From positions 243,474 through 307,473 of the forward strand of contig NZ_KB891103.1 in the NCBI RefSeq assembly GCF_000373365.1: a DNA stretch of 64,000 nucleotides, given 5' to 3'. Positions 1 through 8,453 of this stretch are shown here, piece after piece (positions within the stretch are counted from its first letter, which is position 1; each line of letters opens with the position of its first letter). The position numbers and the translations under genes were made by a program. Origin of the DNA: Parafrankia discariae. Its GTDB lineage: Bacteria; Actinomycetota; Actinomycetes; Frankiales; Frankiaceae. Under the pieces are notes generated by a model, which saw nothing but the letters and a program-made list of their open reading frames with translations, did no database searches and had not been told where the DNA came from.

Positions 1-1625
1 CGCTGACCGCGGACCTCGTCGAGCGGATCGGGGTCGGCGAGCTGATGGAGCTGGCCGCGGCGGCCGGGGTCGCCCGGATCACCGTGGCCGGGGTCGCCGA
101 CACCGGCCAGGCGCTCACGCTGCTCGGGCTCGGCACCGCGTGCGCGGTGGAGCTCGATGTCCGCGCTCTGGAGCCGGAGGACGTCCAGCAGATCGCCGGG
201 AGGATCGGCCGGCAGCGGGTCTCGCTGCGGATGGGCACCACCGAGGACGGCGTCCTGCCCAGCGAGACGCTGGGACTGCCGCCCGGTCTGGTAGTGGACC
301 ACGTGTCGGGGGTGGAGCACCTCCAGGAGATCAGCGGACGGCTCGGCCGGTGGGCCACCGGCAGTCGGATCGCCGCTCTGGAGGGTGCGCCCCCGCGAGC
401 CGCCGCGTCCACCGACCGTCCAGACCCCGCGACCGGGCCGGGCTCGGCGACCGGGCCGGGAGCCCGGACCGGGCCGGACGAGATCGTCCTCGCCGGTGCG
501 GAACACCTGGCGGCCGTGACCGACCCGGACACCGGCCTGGCGGACTTCCACACCCTGGTCTTCGCCCCGGCCGACCCCGCGGTGCCACCGCCCGCGCGGG
601 TCACGGGCTCCCTCGTCCGGTACACCGGCGCGGTGGCCGACGCCGGCGACGAGCTGGTGATCGGCGACGACTTCTTCCTGCAGACCTGTGACTACTCCTC
701 CGGCGGCTACCTGTCGCTCGTCGGCCCCACGCTGCTGAGGGTCACCTCGGAGATGGACTACGCGGTCTTCCTCGAGGACGCGGACGCCGCCCGCACCCGC
801 GGCGAGTTCCCCGAGCACCTGCTGCACCCCCTCGTGCAGATCGCCGACACCTGCGCCCTGGGCACGGTCCACCCCTGCGCCGGACGGCGGGGGGCCCGCC
901 TGTTCGTCTCCGCCGACGGGACGGTCCGCCCCGCGCCGGGCGGCGCGCCGCTCGGGCTGCTGACGGCCGGCGGCCCGCCGTTCACGCGACCACCGTTCAC
1001 CGGGCAGCTCGAGGACGGCGACGACCCGTGCCTGGCCGCGGTCGTGCCGGTCGAGCTGTCCCGGCAGGCCCGCGTCGAACGCCCGTGGCTGTCGCGCTTC
1101 CTGTGGAGCCTGGACGCCCTGCGGCGCGCGCGCCTGGAGGGGATGAAGAAGCCGGTGGTCTCCGGCTTCGGCGGCCGCCTGGTCGAGGCGCTCGCCGACG
1201 GCTGGCCGGACGGCACGGCCGCCACCGCCGGTGCCGCCGGTAGCAGTCCCGGCGCGGGCGTCGAGGCGCCGGACGCCCCGCTGCTCGTAGGGGACCGGTC
1301 GGGTGCCCTGCTCGTCAACGCGCGGGACATGCGGGTGTTCCGGATCGGCGCGGACGCCGCGGCGCTGATCGAGATCATGCTCGTCGTGGGCACCGGGGAA
1401 CGGGCGGTGGAGCTGGGCCGGGCCCGGACCCGGGCGTCCGCGGCCACCGTCGCCGACGGGTTCGCCACCCTCGCGGCCACCTTCGCCCGCGCCGGTGTGC
1501 GCCTGCTCGACACCGCCGGCGACACCGCGACCGGCGACACCGCCGGCGGCCCGCCGACCGGCGAGGCTTCCCACGGCCCCGCGACCGGGGACGCCCTCGC
1601 CGCGGTGGCCGGAGGCGCCCGATGA
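1..1625 (+). CDS. mpaB: Daptide-type RiPP recognition protein (5' end outside window)
   Basis: The reading frame is open from base 3 with no start codon before ATG 45. The residues before that ATG read as continuing helix, so the true start lies upstream. At least 540 residues are visible. No catalytic motif is seen. The C-terminal part (about bases 1280-1530) reads like a PqqD-type winged-helix recognition element: display of a residue pair, a 'RIGADAAALIEIML' segment, then a helix ending in 'AGVRLLD'. Such domains bind RiPP leader peptides. Its stop overlaps the next start as ATGA, so it is translationally coupled to the methyltransferase. The MpaB-type assignment rests mainly on the neighbours (methyltransferase, aminotransferase, dehydrogenase and Thr-ended precursors). 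By sequence alone it is an unknown protein with a probable leader-binding domain. Confidence 0.6.
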   Translation, partial: LTADLVERIGVGELMELAAAAGVARITVAGVADTGQALTLLGLGTACAVELDVRALEPEDVQQIAGRIGRQRVSLRMGTTEDGVLPSETLGLPPGLVVDHVSGVEHLQEISGRLGRWATGSRIAALEGAPPRAAASTDRPDPATGPGSATGPGARTGPDEIVLAGAEHLAAVTDPDTGLADFHTLVFAPADPAVPPPARVTGSLVRYTGAVADAGDELVIGDDFFLQTCDYSSGGYLSLVGPTLLRVTSEMDYAVFLEDADAARTRGEFPEHLLHPLVQIADTCALGTVHPCAGRRGARLFVSADGTVRPAPGGAPLGLLTAGGPPFTRPPFTGQLEDGDDPCLAAVVPVELSRQARVERPWLSRFLWSLDALRRARLEGMKKPVVSGFGGRLVEALADGWPDGTAATAGAAGSSPGAGVEAPDAPLLVGDRSGALLVNARDMRVFRIGADAAALIEIMLVVGTGERAVELGRARTRASAATVADGFATLAATFARAGVRLLDTAGDTATGDTAGGPPTGEASHGPATGDALAAVAGGAR

Positions 1626-2500
1626 CCGCGCCGGCCACGGCACCGGCGTCCAGCACCCGACCGGGGACGGCCGGCGTGCTGCTGGCGATGTTCGGCGCGG
1701 GGCTGCCGGTCGAGGACATCTACTCCGAACGCGGTTCCGTCCTTTACGACCTGCTGGGACGCGACGACGAGCACGAGGTCGCGGAACTGCGGGCGGCGCT
1801 GGGTGGCCCGCGGCGCACGGTGCTCGAGCTGGCCTGCGGCTCCGGCCGCCTGACGCTGCCGTTGCTGGCCGACGGGCACGACGTGGTCGCGTTGGAGAAG
1901 TCCCCGACGATGCTGCGCCTGCTCGCCGCCAGGGCCGGCGAGGCGGCCAGGGCCGGCGAGGCCGGGCGCCTCACCCTCGTCGAGGGCGACATGACCCGGT
2001 TCGACCTGGGACGTCGCTTCGACGTGATCGTGCTCGGGGCGACCTCGGTGTCGCTGCTCGACCAGGACGGACGCGCGGCGATGTTCCGCGCCATCCGCGA
2101 TCATCTCGCTCCGGCGGGTTCCTTCCTGCTCAGCACCCTGCAGATGCGCCGCGGGCCGATGCTGGCGCAGCCGGTCCGCGAGAGCGTCCGCGTGCTGGCT
2201 GTTCCCGGACCGGGCGGGCCGGGCGGGTCGCTGGTCACCTTCATCGAGTGGATCGACGGCGCCGCCGGCCACCGGCTGGTCAGCGCCCTGCAGGCCGAGA
2301 TCACCCCGTCTGGCGCGGTCGATCACCGGCTGTTCACCTCCCAGGTGGCGATTCTCGACGTGGCCGAGCTGACATCCGAGCTCGCCGCCGCGGGCCTGGT
2401 CGTGGCCGACCGCGCCCAGATCACCGGCGGCGCCGAGCCGGACCGGGCCACGCTGATGCTGCGCTGCGTCCACCACGACGACACCACCGGCGGGCGCTGA
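1622..2500 (+). CDS. mpaM: SAM-dependent methyltransferase, daptide MpaM type
   Basis: This 292-residue class I methyltransferase shows SAM motif I as 'VLELACGSGRLTLPL' (residues about 68-82), an acidic motif II ('VVALEKS') and a motif 'VEGDMTRFDL'. In daptide pathways the homologous enzyme adds two methyl groups to the amine created at the peptide C-terminus. The start ATG overlaps the previous stop (ATGA) and the next gene begins 1 base after its stop, so the four genes form one translational unit. The family call is firm. The peptide substrate is inferred from the adjacent aminotransferase, dehydrogenase and four Thr-ended precursors. Confidence 0.8.
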   Translation: MTAPATAPASSTRPGTAGVLLAMFGAGLPVEDIYSERGSVLYDLLGRDDEHEVAELRAALGGPRRTVLELACGSGRLTLPLLADGHDVVALEKSPTMLRLLAARAGEAARAGEAGRLTLVEGDMTRFDLGRRFDVIVLGATSVSLLDQDGRAAMFRAIRDHLAPAGSFLLSTLQMRRGPMLAQPVRESVRVLAVPGPGGPGGSLVTFIEWIDGAAGHRLVSALQAEITPSGAVDHRLFTSQVAILDVAELTSELAAAGLVVADRAQITGGAEPDRATLMLRCVHHDDTTGGR

Positions 2501-2501
2501 C

Positions 2502-3857
2502 ATGCGGACGACCGACACCCGGCCGGTGGGCCTGCCCACATCCGACGGCGGGACCGATCACCTGTGGCAGTTCCTCTCCCCGCCCAGCCAGTTCGGCTCG
2601 CCGACGGCACGGGTGGTCGGCGCGTCCGGGGTGCGGGTGCGGTTCGCGGACGGGGTGACGGCGCTGTGCGCCACCAGCGGCCTGTGGAACGCCAACCTCG
2701 GCTACGGGAACGCGGCCGTGGCGGACGGAGTGCACCGGGCGCTGCTCGACGCCTCGTATCTGACCCTGTTCCGGCGCAGCCATCCGTGGGCCGTCGAGGC
2801 CGCGCGGACCCTGGTGGAGCTGTGCGGACCCGACACGTTCTCCCGGGTGATGTTCTCGACGTCGGGCAGCGCCGCGAACGACGTCATGATGAAGATCGTC
2901 CGGCAGTACTGGGCGCTGCGCGGCGAGCCGGGACGCCGGCTCGTGGTCGGCCTGCGCGACAGCTACCACGGGCTCACCTACGGCAGTTCCGCGCTGACCG
3001 GCGAGGATCTCGCCCAGGATCTCTACCTCGTCGACCGGCGCTTCGTCCGGCACGTGGGGTTCACCGACCCGACCGAGCTGCGCCGGCTCGTCACGGGCGC
3101 GGGCGCCCAGATCGGCGCGGTGGTGGTCGAGCCGGTGCTCGGGACGGGCGCGCACGAGCTGCCGGCGGACTTCCTCGCCGAGCTCGCGGCGCTGCGGGAG
3201 CGGCACGGCTTCCTGCTCGTCGCCGACGAGGTCGCGACGGGCTTCGGCCGCACCGGCACGTGGTTCGCCTCCCAGGACTGGCCGGTCCGGCCCGACGTGA
3301 TGGTCCTGTCCAAGGGGCTGACCAACGGCACCTGCGCCGGGTCGGCGGTCGTCGTCTCGCACGGCGTCCGCGCGGCCTTCGACGACGCGGACGCCGTCCT
3401 GGCGCACGGGGAGACGAACGCGGGGACGCCGCCGACCTGCGCGGCGATCACGGCCACGGTGGCCGAGATGCGCCGCCTCGACGTGGTCGCCCGGGCGGCG
3501 GCCCTCGGTGACCGGCTCGGCGCCGCCCTGGCGGAGCTGACCGGGCGGCATCCCGCGGTGGCCGGGTTCCGCGGTCGTGGCCTCTTCCGTCACCTCGGGC
3601 TGGTACGCCCGGACGGCACGGCGTTCACCCCGGCCGACGTGACCGCGGCGCTCGAGGCGATCCGGCTGGCCGGCGCGGTCGCGCACCCCGGGCCGGCCGG
3701 GATCCAGCTGGTGCCCCCGCTGGTCTACACCGACGACGACCTCGACGGCCTCCTCGACGCGGTGGACCGCGGCCTGACCGACCTGTGGGCGCGTCAGGGC
3801 GGCCCGGCCGCCGCGGACGGACTGACGACGCTGGTCGACGCGGCGGCGCCCCGGTGA
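2502..3857 (+). CDS. mpaD: Class III PLP aminotransferase, daptide MpaD type
   Basis: This 451-residue protein has the full class III aminotransferase layout: 'FSTSGSAANDVMMK' (phosphate cup), 'DSYHGLTYGSSALTG', 'VVVEPVLGTG', 'LLVADEVATGFGRTG' with the pyridine-nitrogen Asp at about 242, and 'LSKGLTNG' with the Schiff-base Lys at about 271. In daptide synthesis the aminotransferase converts the C-terminal ketone, left after oxidative decarboxylation of Thr, into an amine. Its stop overlaps the start of the dehydrogenase (GTGA). Length and motifs are normal for the family, so the enzyme class is firm. The peptide substrate is inferred from context. Confidence 0.82.
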   Translation: MRTTDTRPVGLPTSDGGTDHLWQFLSPPSQFGSPTARVVGASGVRVRFADGVTALCATSGLWNANLGYGNAAVADGVHRALLDASYLTLFRRSHPWAVEAARTLVELCGPDTFSRVMFSTSGSAANDVMMKIVRQYWALRGEPGRRLVVGLRDSYHGLTYGSSALTGEDLAQDLYLVDRRFVRHVGFTDPTELRRLVTGAGAQIGAVVVEPVLGTGAHELPADFLAELAALRERHGFLLVADEVATGFGRTGTWFASQDWPVRPDVMVLSKGLTNGTCAGSAVVVSHGVRAAFDDADAVLAHGETNAGTPPTCAAITATVAEMRRLDVVARAAALGDRLGAALAELTGRHPAVAGFRGRGLFRHLGLVRPDGTAFTPADVTAALEAIRLAGAVAHPGPAGIQLVPPLVYTDDDLDGLLDAVDRGLTDLWARQGGPAAADGLTTLVDAAAPR

Positions 3858-5152
3858 GCGGCGACCCGGCGAGCGCCGTTCGGCAGTGGTCGTGCCCGAC
3901 CCGGGTGTTCGCCGGCCCGGGAAGCCTGCGGCAGGTGGTCGACGCGCGACGGCGCGACGGCCGTCGGATCGGGCTGGTCGTCGACGCCGGCGTGACCGCC
4001 ACGCCGGCGGTGGCCTGGCTGCGCGACCACCGGGCCGACAGCCCGATGATCACCGTCGACCCGGTGGGCTCCGGGGTGGCCGGCGTCGGCGACCTGGCCG
4101 GGTGGCTGCGCGGCCAGCCGGCGGACGGGCTGGACACGGTCGTCGCCGTCGGCGGCGGCAGCCTGCTGGACCTGGTCAAACTCGGCTGCCTGGCCATGGC
4201 CGACCCGGACCTGCCCGCCCGGCTCGGCGCCGGGCGCAGCGGTGTCGTCGCGCTGCCGGCGCCGCCGGCGGGCACGGTGCCGCACCGGGTGCTGGTGCCG
4301 ACCACCGTCGGCACCGGGTCGGAGATCAGCCCGGTGGCCTGCGTCGGCGTCCGGGGCCGGCACCGGCTCGCCCTCTGCGAGGGGATGCGCGCCGAGGTGG
4401 CCGTCCTCGACCCGGCGGCCACCCACGGCCTGCCCCGCCCGATGGTCGTCGAGGGGGTCCTGGAGGCGCTGATGCGCCTGCTCGGCCCGTTCGTGGGCAG
4501 CCCCGAGCCGCGACCGGTGGCGGACGCCGCGGCGTTGTCCCTCGTCACCGAGCTGGTGCGCCTCGGTGACCGACTCGCCGCCGGCCGTCCCGGGCAGCCG
4601 ACCGGCGAGCAGCGGCTGCTGGCCGCCGAGCTGTCGGCGTACACGCACGCCGGCTGGTCGCTCATCGGACGCGACCCGTTCGGCGGCAAGGCGTGGTATC
4701 TCGCGAACGAGGTGGCCAGCGTGCTGGCTGTCAGCAAAATGGTGGCCACCGTGCCGATGACGGCCGGGGTCTGGTCGCGGGTGGCCGCCGGCGACACCCG
4801 CTTCGGCGGCGCCGGGCGGCTGGCCGTGGCGTGGGACGCCACGCGGCGGGCGAGCGGCCACCGGCTGCCCGCCGACGCCGCGCGGGGCATCCGACGGCTC
4901 GCCGACGGGTGGGGCGTGCCGCGCTGCCCGGTGCCCGCCGCGGCCCAGCTGGCGGACATCGCCCGCCGGGTGACGCACGCGTTCGGCGGCGGCCTGCCGG
5001 CACTCGCCCGGATCAGCCACGCCGACGTGACCAGCCTGCTGCGGGAGTCCCTGAACGAGACCGCGAACGAGACGGCACCGGACGAGGAGCCATGGAACGA
5101 GGAGCCGCCGCGCGGGGAGTCGCGGTGCCAGCCCGCCGGGGCGGCGCTGTGA
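3854..5152 (+). CDS. mpaC: Iron-ADH-fold dehydrogenase, daptide MpaC type (oxidative decarboxylation of C-terminal Thr)
   Basis: This 432-residue protein starts with GTG overlapping the preceding TGA. The nucleotide-binding signatures of the iron-containing alcohol dehydrogenase fold are present: 'VAVGGGSLLDLVKLG' and 'VPTTVGTGSEISPVA'. Known daptide dehydrogenases oxidise the C-terminal Thr so that it loses CO2 and becomes a ketone. By-eye alignment with FucO puts E200 and E204 at the metal-binding Asp and first His, and W281 and K295 at the other two His ligands, so the usual iron site looks absent. The last 30 residues are rich in Glu and Asn and probably not part of the fold. Fold and pathway role are fairly secure; the metal status is inferred. 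Confidence 0.78.
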   Translation: MSGDPASAVRQWSCPTRVFAGPGSLRQVVDARRRDGRRIGLVVDAGVTATPAVAWLRDHRADSPMITVDPVGSGVAGVGDLAGWLRGQPADGLDTVVAVGGGSLLDLVKLGCLAMADPDLPARLGAGRSGVVALPAPPAGTVPHRVLVPTTVGTGSEISPVACVGVRGRHRLALCEGMRAEVAVLDPAATHGLPRPMVVEGVLEALMRLLGPFVGSPEPRPVADAAALSLVTELVRLGDRLAAGRPGQPTGEQRLLAAELSAYTHAGWSLIGRDPFGGKAWYLANEVASVLAVSKMVATVPMTAGVWSRVAAGDTRFGGAGRLAVAWDATRRASGHRLPADAARGIRRLADGWGVPRCPVPAAAQLADIARRVTHAFGGGLPALARISHADVTSLLRESLNETANETAPDEEPWNEEPPRGESRCQPAGAAL

Positions 5153-6525
5153 TCGACGCCCGGGCCACCCTCGACGCCGGCGCCGGGATCGCGCGGGGCG
5201 CCAGTCTCATCCCACCCGGCCCGGAGCAGCCACTGTGGACGGTCGCCGTCGACATCGGTGGGCTGGACCCGTCCGGGCACCGCGGCCTGGCCGCCGACGA
5301 CTACCCGCTGCACCTGGTCGGAGCGGCGGGCCCGCGCCCCGGCGACGCGCTGCTGCGCGGTGCCGGTGAGGCGGTGGAGCGCTTCGCGCTGCGGCCCCCC
5401 GCCCAGGACGACCGCGCCGCCGGCCCCGGCCCCGGCACTGACGCCGGCACTGACGCCGGCGCTGCCCGGCGGCTGCCGTTCGCCGACCCCGCGGTGGCAC
5501 TGGGCTCGCCGGCGGCCGACCCGGACGCTCTGAGCTGGCTGACCGGCTGGGATCTGGCCGGCGGCGAGCGGGTGGCGGTGCCGGCCGCCCTCGTCGACTA
5601 CCCGGCCGGCGACGCCGGGTCGCTGCGCTGGTTCGATCCGACGCCGTCCGGCGCCGCCGCCGGGGCCGGCGAGGAGATGGCCCTGCGCAACGCCCTGCAC
5701 GAGATCGTGGAACGGGACGCCGTGATGGTCGCGTGGGCCGCCCAGCTGCGCCTGGAGCGGGTGGACCTCGCCGGTCTGACGGCGGCCCGCGGGCCCGGGG
5801 CGGCACACGTCCGCGACCTCGACCGCCTCGCCCGCGCGGCCGGTGATCTGGGGCTCTCGGTGACCTTCGGAGCCATTCCCACCTGCCTGCGCGGCGTCGA
5901 GTGCGTCGTGGGGATCCTGGTCGACCACGACTCGTCCCGGCCGCTGGCGGCCGTCGGCACGCGGGCCTCGGCCTGCCGGGCCGAGGCGACCCTCGGCGCG
6001 TTCCGCGAGGCGTTCCAGGTCCGCGCCGCCCTGCGGGGCATCTCCGAGTGGTACGCCGCCGGGCTCCCGGCCGACAGCGCGGGCGGGTACCCGCCCGTCT
6101 CCTGCGACCTCGACCGGGCGCGGCTGTGGTGCACCCCGGCGGCGGTCGACGCGGTCGAACGCTGGACGGACGGCTTCGTCCCGGCGGGCGGGCGGCGCGC
6201 CGCCGCCGGGCCGGCCGCCCCCACCACTACCGCCTCCACCACGGCCGCGGTCGGTGCCCCGGTGGATGACCTGGTGGCCGACCTGGTGCGCGACGGCGCG
6301 CGGCCGGTCGCCGTCCGGCTCACCCACCGGCTGCCGGCGGCCGTCCAGGAGATGGGCTGGGCGGTGGTCAAGGTGATTCCGGTCGGACTGCACGCCCTGC
6401 GGATGGACGAACGGCACGAGTTCACCTGGCTGCGCGGCCGGATCGCCGGCGCGCCCGGCCGGCTCGCCCGGTCCGCCGCGGTTGCGGACGGTGGGATCCA
6501 CCCCTTCCCCCATCCGCTGATCTGA
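5149..6525 (+). CDS. YcaO-domain ATP-dependent amide-activating enzyme
   Basis: This 458-residue protein shows YcaO hallmarks: 'GAGEAVERF' (E74, E77), 'RNALHEIVERDAVM' (E185, E188, D190), 'EATLGAFREAFQVR', and a Pro-rich end 'HPFPHPLI' like the C-terminus important in azoline-forming YcaOs. YcaO enzymes use ATP to phosphorylate a backbone amide; depending on partner they form azolines, thioamides or amidines. No E1-like/ocin-ThiF partner or TfuA is seen in the window, so it may act with the recognition protein encoded upstream or with a partner outside the window. GTG 5149 overlaps the previous TGA, like its neighbours; an in-frame ATG at 5092 right after GAGGAG is an alternative. YcaO is not in the minimal daptide set I know. 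Confidence 0.85.
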   Translation: MIDARATLDAGAGIARGASLIPPGPEQPLWTVAVDIGGLDPSGHRGLAADDYPLHLVGAAGPRPGDALLRGAGEAVERFALRPPAQDDRAAGPGPGTDAGTDAGAARRLPFADPAVALGSPAADPDALSWLTGWDLAGGERVAVPAALVDYPAGDAGSLRWFDPTPSGAAAGAGEEMALRNALHEIVERDAVMVAWAAQLRLERVDLAGLTAARGPGAAHVRDLDRLARAAGDLGLSVTFGAIPTCLRGVECVVGILVDHDSSRPLAAVGTRASACRAEATLGAFREAFQVRAALRGISEWYAAGLPADSAGGYPPVSCDLDRARLWCTPAAVDAVERWTDGFVPAGGRRAAAGPAAPTTTASTTAAVGAPVDDLVADLVRDGARPVAVRLTHRLPAAVQEMGWAVVKVIPVGLHALRMDERHEFTWLRGRIAGAPGRLARSAAVADGGIHPFPHPLI

Positions 6526-6573
6526 CCCCGCCGGCTCGCCGCCGGCCTGAACCCGGTAGAGGTGTCGCCCGGC

Positions 6574-7875
6574 ATGACGACAGACGCCCTGCGGGACCCC
6601 TGGACACCGGTCCGGGACGCCCCCGACGAACTGACCCTGCTGCACTCCCGGGTCGCGCACCGGTTCGGCCGGCCCGAGCCCCGGCGGCGGGCGCTGGCCT
6701 ACCTGCGCGGGCTGGCGACGCTGCGCGGTGACCGCAACGGACAGGCGCTGGCGTCCGCGGCCGGCGAGAGCCGCCCCGACGGCATGCAGCGCCTGCTGAC
6801 CGCGGCCGGCTGGGACGCCGATCTCGTCCGGGACGACCTGCTGGCCTACGTGCGGGAACGCTACGTCCACGCGTCGGCGGCCCTCGTCGTCGACGAGGTC
6901 GTGCTGACCGGGCGCGGGCCGAGCTTCGTCGGCGCGACCCCCCGCTACCTCCCCGACACCGGCCGGGTGGAGAGCTGCCAGGTGGCCGTACTGGCCGCCT
7001 ACGACACCCCCGAGCACTCCGTGCTGGTCGACCGGGAGCTGTGCCTGCCCAGCCCCTGGGACACCGACCGCCGGCTGCGCCACGCCGCCGGCATCCCGCC
7101 GGACCACCACCGCCACAGCGGCCGGGAGCTGGCCGGGGCGATGGTGGAACGGGCCCTGCGCCGGCTGCCGCTGCGGTGGGTCGTGCTGGGCGTGGCCCTC
7201 GGCCCCGACGACCGGCTGCGCTCGTGGCTCGCCGGCAGGGAGGTCGCCTTCGTCGCGCCGGTCGGGCCGGGCACGACGCTCGGCGCGACCGCCGGCCGGC
7301 GGGTCACCGCCGCCGCGGTGGCCGCCCACGCGGATGACCTGCCGTGGACGTCGGTGCCCGACGCGGGTGCGCCGATCACCGGCTGGGACACCGCGTGGAC
7401 CTGGGCGCAGGTGCGGGTGCGGCCGTCCCGGGACGGCCGCTGGGAGCACCGGCTCCTGCTGCGGGCCGCCGGCTCCCCGGGAGCGGACGGCTCCCCAAGG
7501 GCGGAATGCCCCCCGGGGGCGGGCGGCTCCCCGGGGGCGGGCGGGCTGCGCTTCTACGCCTGCCACGTCCCGCGGGGCACGTCACTCGAGGAGCTCGTCG
7601 GCGCCGCGCGCCGCGCCGGCGCGGTGCGCGCCGGGGCCGGCCGGGCACGGGCCACGGTCGGCCTGGACAGCTACCGGGTGCGCGGCTGGACGGGCTGGTA
7701 CCGGCACGTGACCCTGGCGATGCTCGCCGACGCGGCCGCCGCCGTCGATTCGGCCACGGCGGAAGTGCGGTCACCCGACGAAAGCGCGGCTCCGCGGGAA
7801 CCCGCAAAAAACGTCGCGACCGGAACGCGCCAGTTCACCCGCGGTTCATTGCCAACCAAAGACGCGGCGCCCTAA
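6574..7875 (+). CDS. IS701-family transposase-like protein, probably domesticated and catalytically dead
   Basis: This 433-residue protein closely follows IS701 (DDE) transposases: 'RFGRPEPRRRALAYLRGL', 'DGMQRLLTAAGWDADLVRDDL', 'LVVDEV', 'GRVESCQVAVLAAY', 'VDRELCLP', and near the end 'GLDSYRVRGWTGWYRHVTLAML'. The first acidic residue (D107) and a Glu pair (E339/E340, SLEEL) survive. Where transposases have 'WVTADEVYG', this protein reads 'WVVLGVALG' (residues 202-210), so the second Asp is Gly206. No terminal inverted repeats or target duplications are seen around it. It sits in the same orientation between the YcaO gene and the precursors. GAGGTG nine bases upstream favours ATG 6574 over GTG 6562. 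It may serve as a DNA- or peptide-binding cluster protein, or may be a decaying insertion. Confidence 0.75.
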   Translation: MTTDALRDPWTPVRDAPDELTLLHSRVAHRFGRPEPRRRALAYLRGLATLRGDRNGQALASAAGESRPDGMQRLLTAAGWDADLVRDDLLAYVRERYVHASAALVVDEVVLTGRGPSFVGATPRYLPDTGRVESCQVAVLAAYDTPEHSVLVDRELCLPSPWDTDRRLRHAAGIPPDHHRHSGRELAGAMVERALRRLPLRWVVLGVALGPDDRLRSWLAGREVAFVAPVGPGTTLGATAGRRVTAAAVAAHADDLPWTSVPDAGAPITGWDTAWTWAQVRVRPSRDGRWEHRLLLRAAGSPGADGSPRAECPPGAGGSPGAGGLRFYACHVPRGTSLEELVGAARRAGAVRAGAGRARATVGLDSYRVRGWTGWYRHVTLAMLADAAAAVDSATAEVRSPDESAAPREPAKNVATGTRQFTRGSLPTKDAAP

Positions 7876-7878
7876 CAT
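7849..7878 (+). promoter_or_regulatory. Possible promoter for the precursor-peptide genes
   Basis: TTGCCA and TAACAT are separated by 18 bases just before the first precursor gene, in a locally AT-richer patch. The -10 element overlaps the stop of the transposase-like gene. This is a visual match only. A separate strong promoter would give the precursors more transcript than the enzymes. Confidence 0.3.
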
Positions 7879-7951
7879 AAGTGGCACAGAGAAAATGAAT
7901 GCGCAGACCGCGTTCCCCGCTCTGTGAATCATTCACCAGGAGGTGACAAAC

Positions 7952-8107
7952 ATGGAACTCATCCCCGCGCTCGACCTCGGTTTCGAGGAGCTGGAGGGCC
8001 TCGAGGCCCCCGCGTGGTGGCACTACGTGGTCGGCTTCGGCGCCGGCGTGGCCGTCGGTGGTGCCGCCCTCTACGGCGGCATCGCGATCGGCATCGCCAT
8101 CACCTGA
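7952..8107 (+). CDS. mpaA: Daptide-type precursor peptide A1
   Basis: This 51-residue peptide has a strong AGGAGGTGA ribosome site seven bases upstream. The N-terminal half is acidic ('FEELEGLEAP'); the C-terminal half is hydrophobic and Gly-rich and ends in 'GIAIGIAIT'. The only Thr is the last residue and there is no Cys or Ser, so the only hydroxyl or thiol side chains are Thr51 and two Tyr residues. Daptide precursors end in an invariant Thr that becomes the dimethylamino terminus. Compared with its three neighbours it lacks the 'FDW..FW' motif and has 'AWWHYVV' there, so it is the most divergent core. It lies first of four tandem precursors. Confidence 0.85.
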   Translation: MELIPALDLGFEELEGLEAPAWWHYVVGFGAGVAVGGAALYGGIAIGIAIT

Positions 8108-8159
8108 GTCCCGATCCGCGTCAGCTCCGTTCTCTCCGGACCGAAGGGAGGTGCAGAAC

Positions 8160-8342
8160 ATGTCCGCTCTCGCTGCGTTCGAGCTTCCGCTCGACACCCG
8201 TCCCTTTTCCCTGGACGTCGAGGAGCTCGAGCCCCTCGAGGCCCCGTTCGACTGGGATGGTTTCTGGTCGGGCTTCCGGGCGGGTGTCGCGGTCGTCGGT
8301 GTTCTCGGCGGCGGCATCGGCATCGGCATCGCCATCACCTGA
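8160..8342 (+). CDS. mpaA: Daptide-type precursor peptide A2
   Basis: This 60-residue peptide is preceded by GGGAGGTG. The leader carries the shared acidic motif 'VEELEPLEAPFDW'; the following 'DGFWSGFRAGV' and the Gly/Ile-rich tail end in 'GIGIGIAIT'. Ser37 is the only other hydroxylated residue in the probable core. The core is nearly the same length and pattern as A3, so these two may act as a pair. The tail would form a hydrophobic helix, as known daptides do. The leader/core cleavage site is not known; a cut near residues 28-32 before FDW is a guess. Confidence 0.88.
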   Translation: MSALAAFELPLDTRPFSLDVEELEPLEAPFDWDGFWSGFRAGVAVVGVLGGGIGIGIAIT

Positions 8343-8453
8343 CCGGCGGTGGTCTCCGGGGATTCGTTCCGGTTATTCCGGTGACACCCGGAGTCCGCGT
8401 CGCGAACGGCCGTCACACCTGTGTACGACCAGCATCATGTGAAGGAGGTGAAA

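Noticed and set aside
3625..7566. A 1313-codon open frame on the minus strand opposite the daptide enzymes and YcaO
   Set aside because: It is antisense to five well-matched genes, is Arg/Pro/Gly-rich without domains, and reflects the GC bias that keeps antisense frames open.
8421..8453. Longer start (GTG 8421) for precursor A3
   Set aside because: No ribosome site, whereas GGAGGTG sits correctly before ATG 8454, giving the same length as A2.
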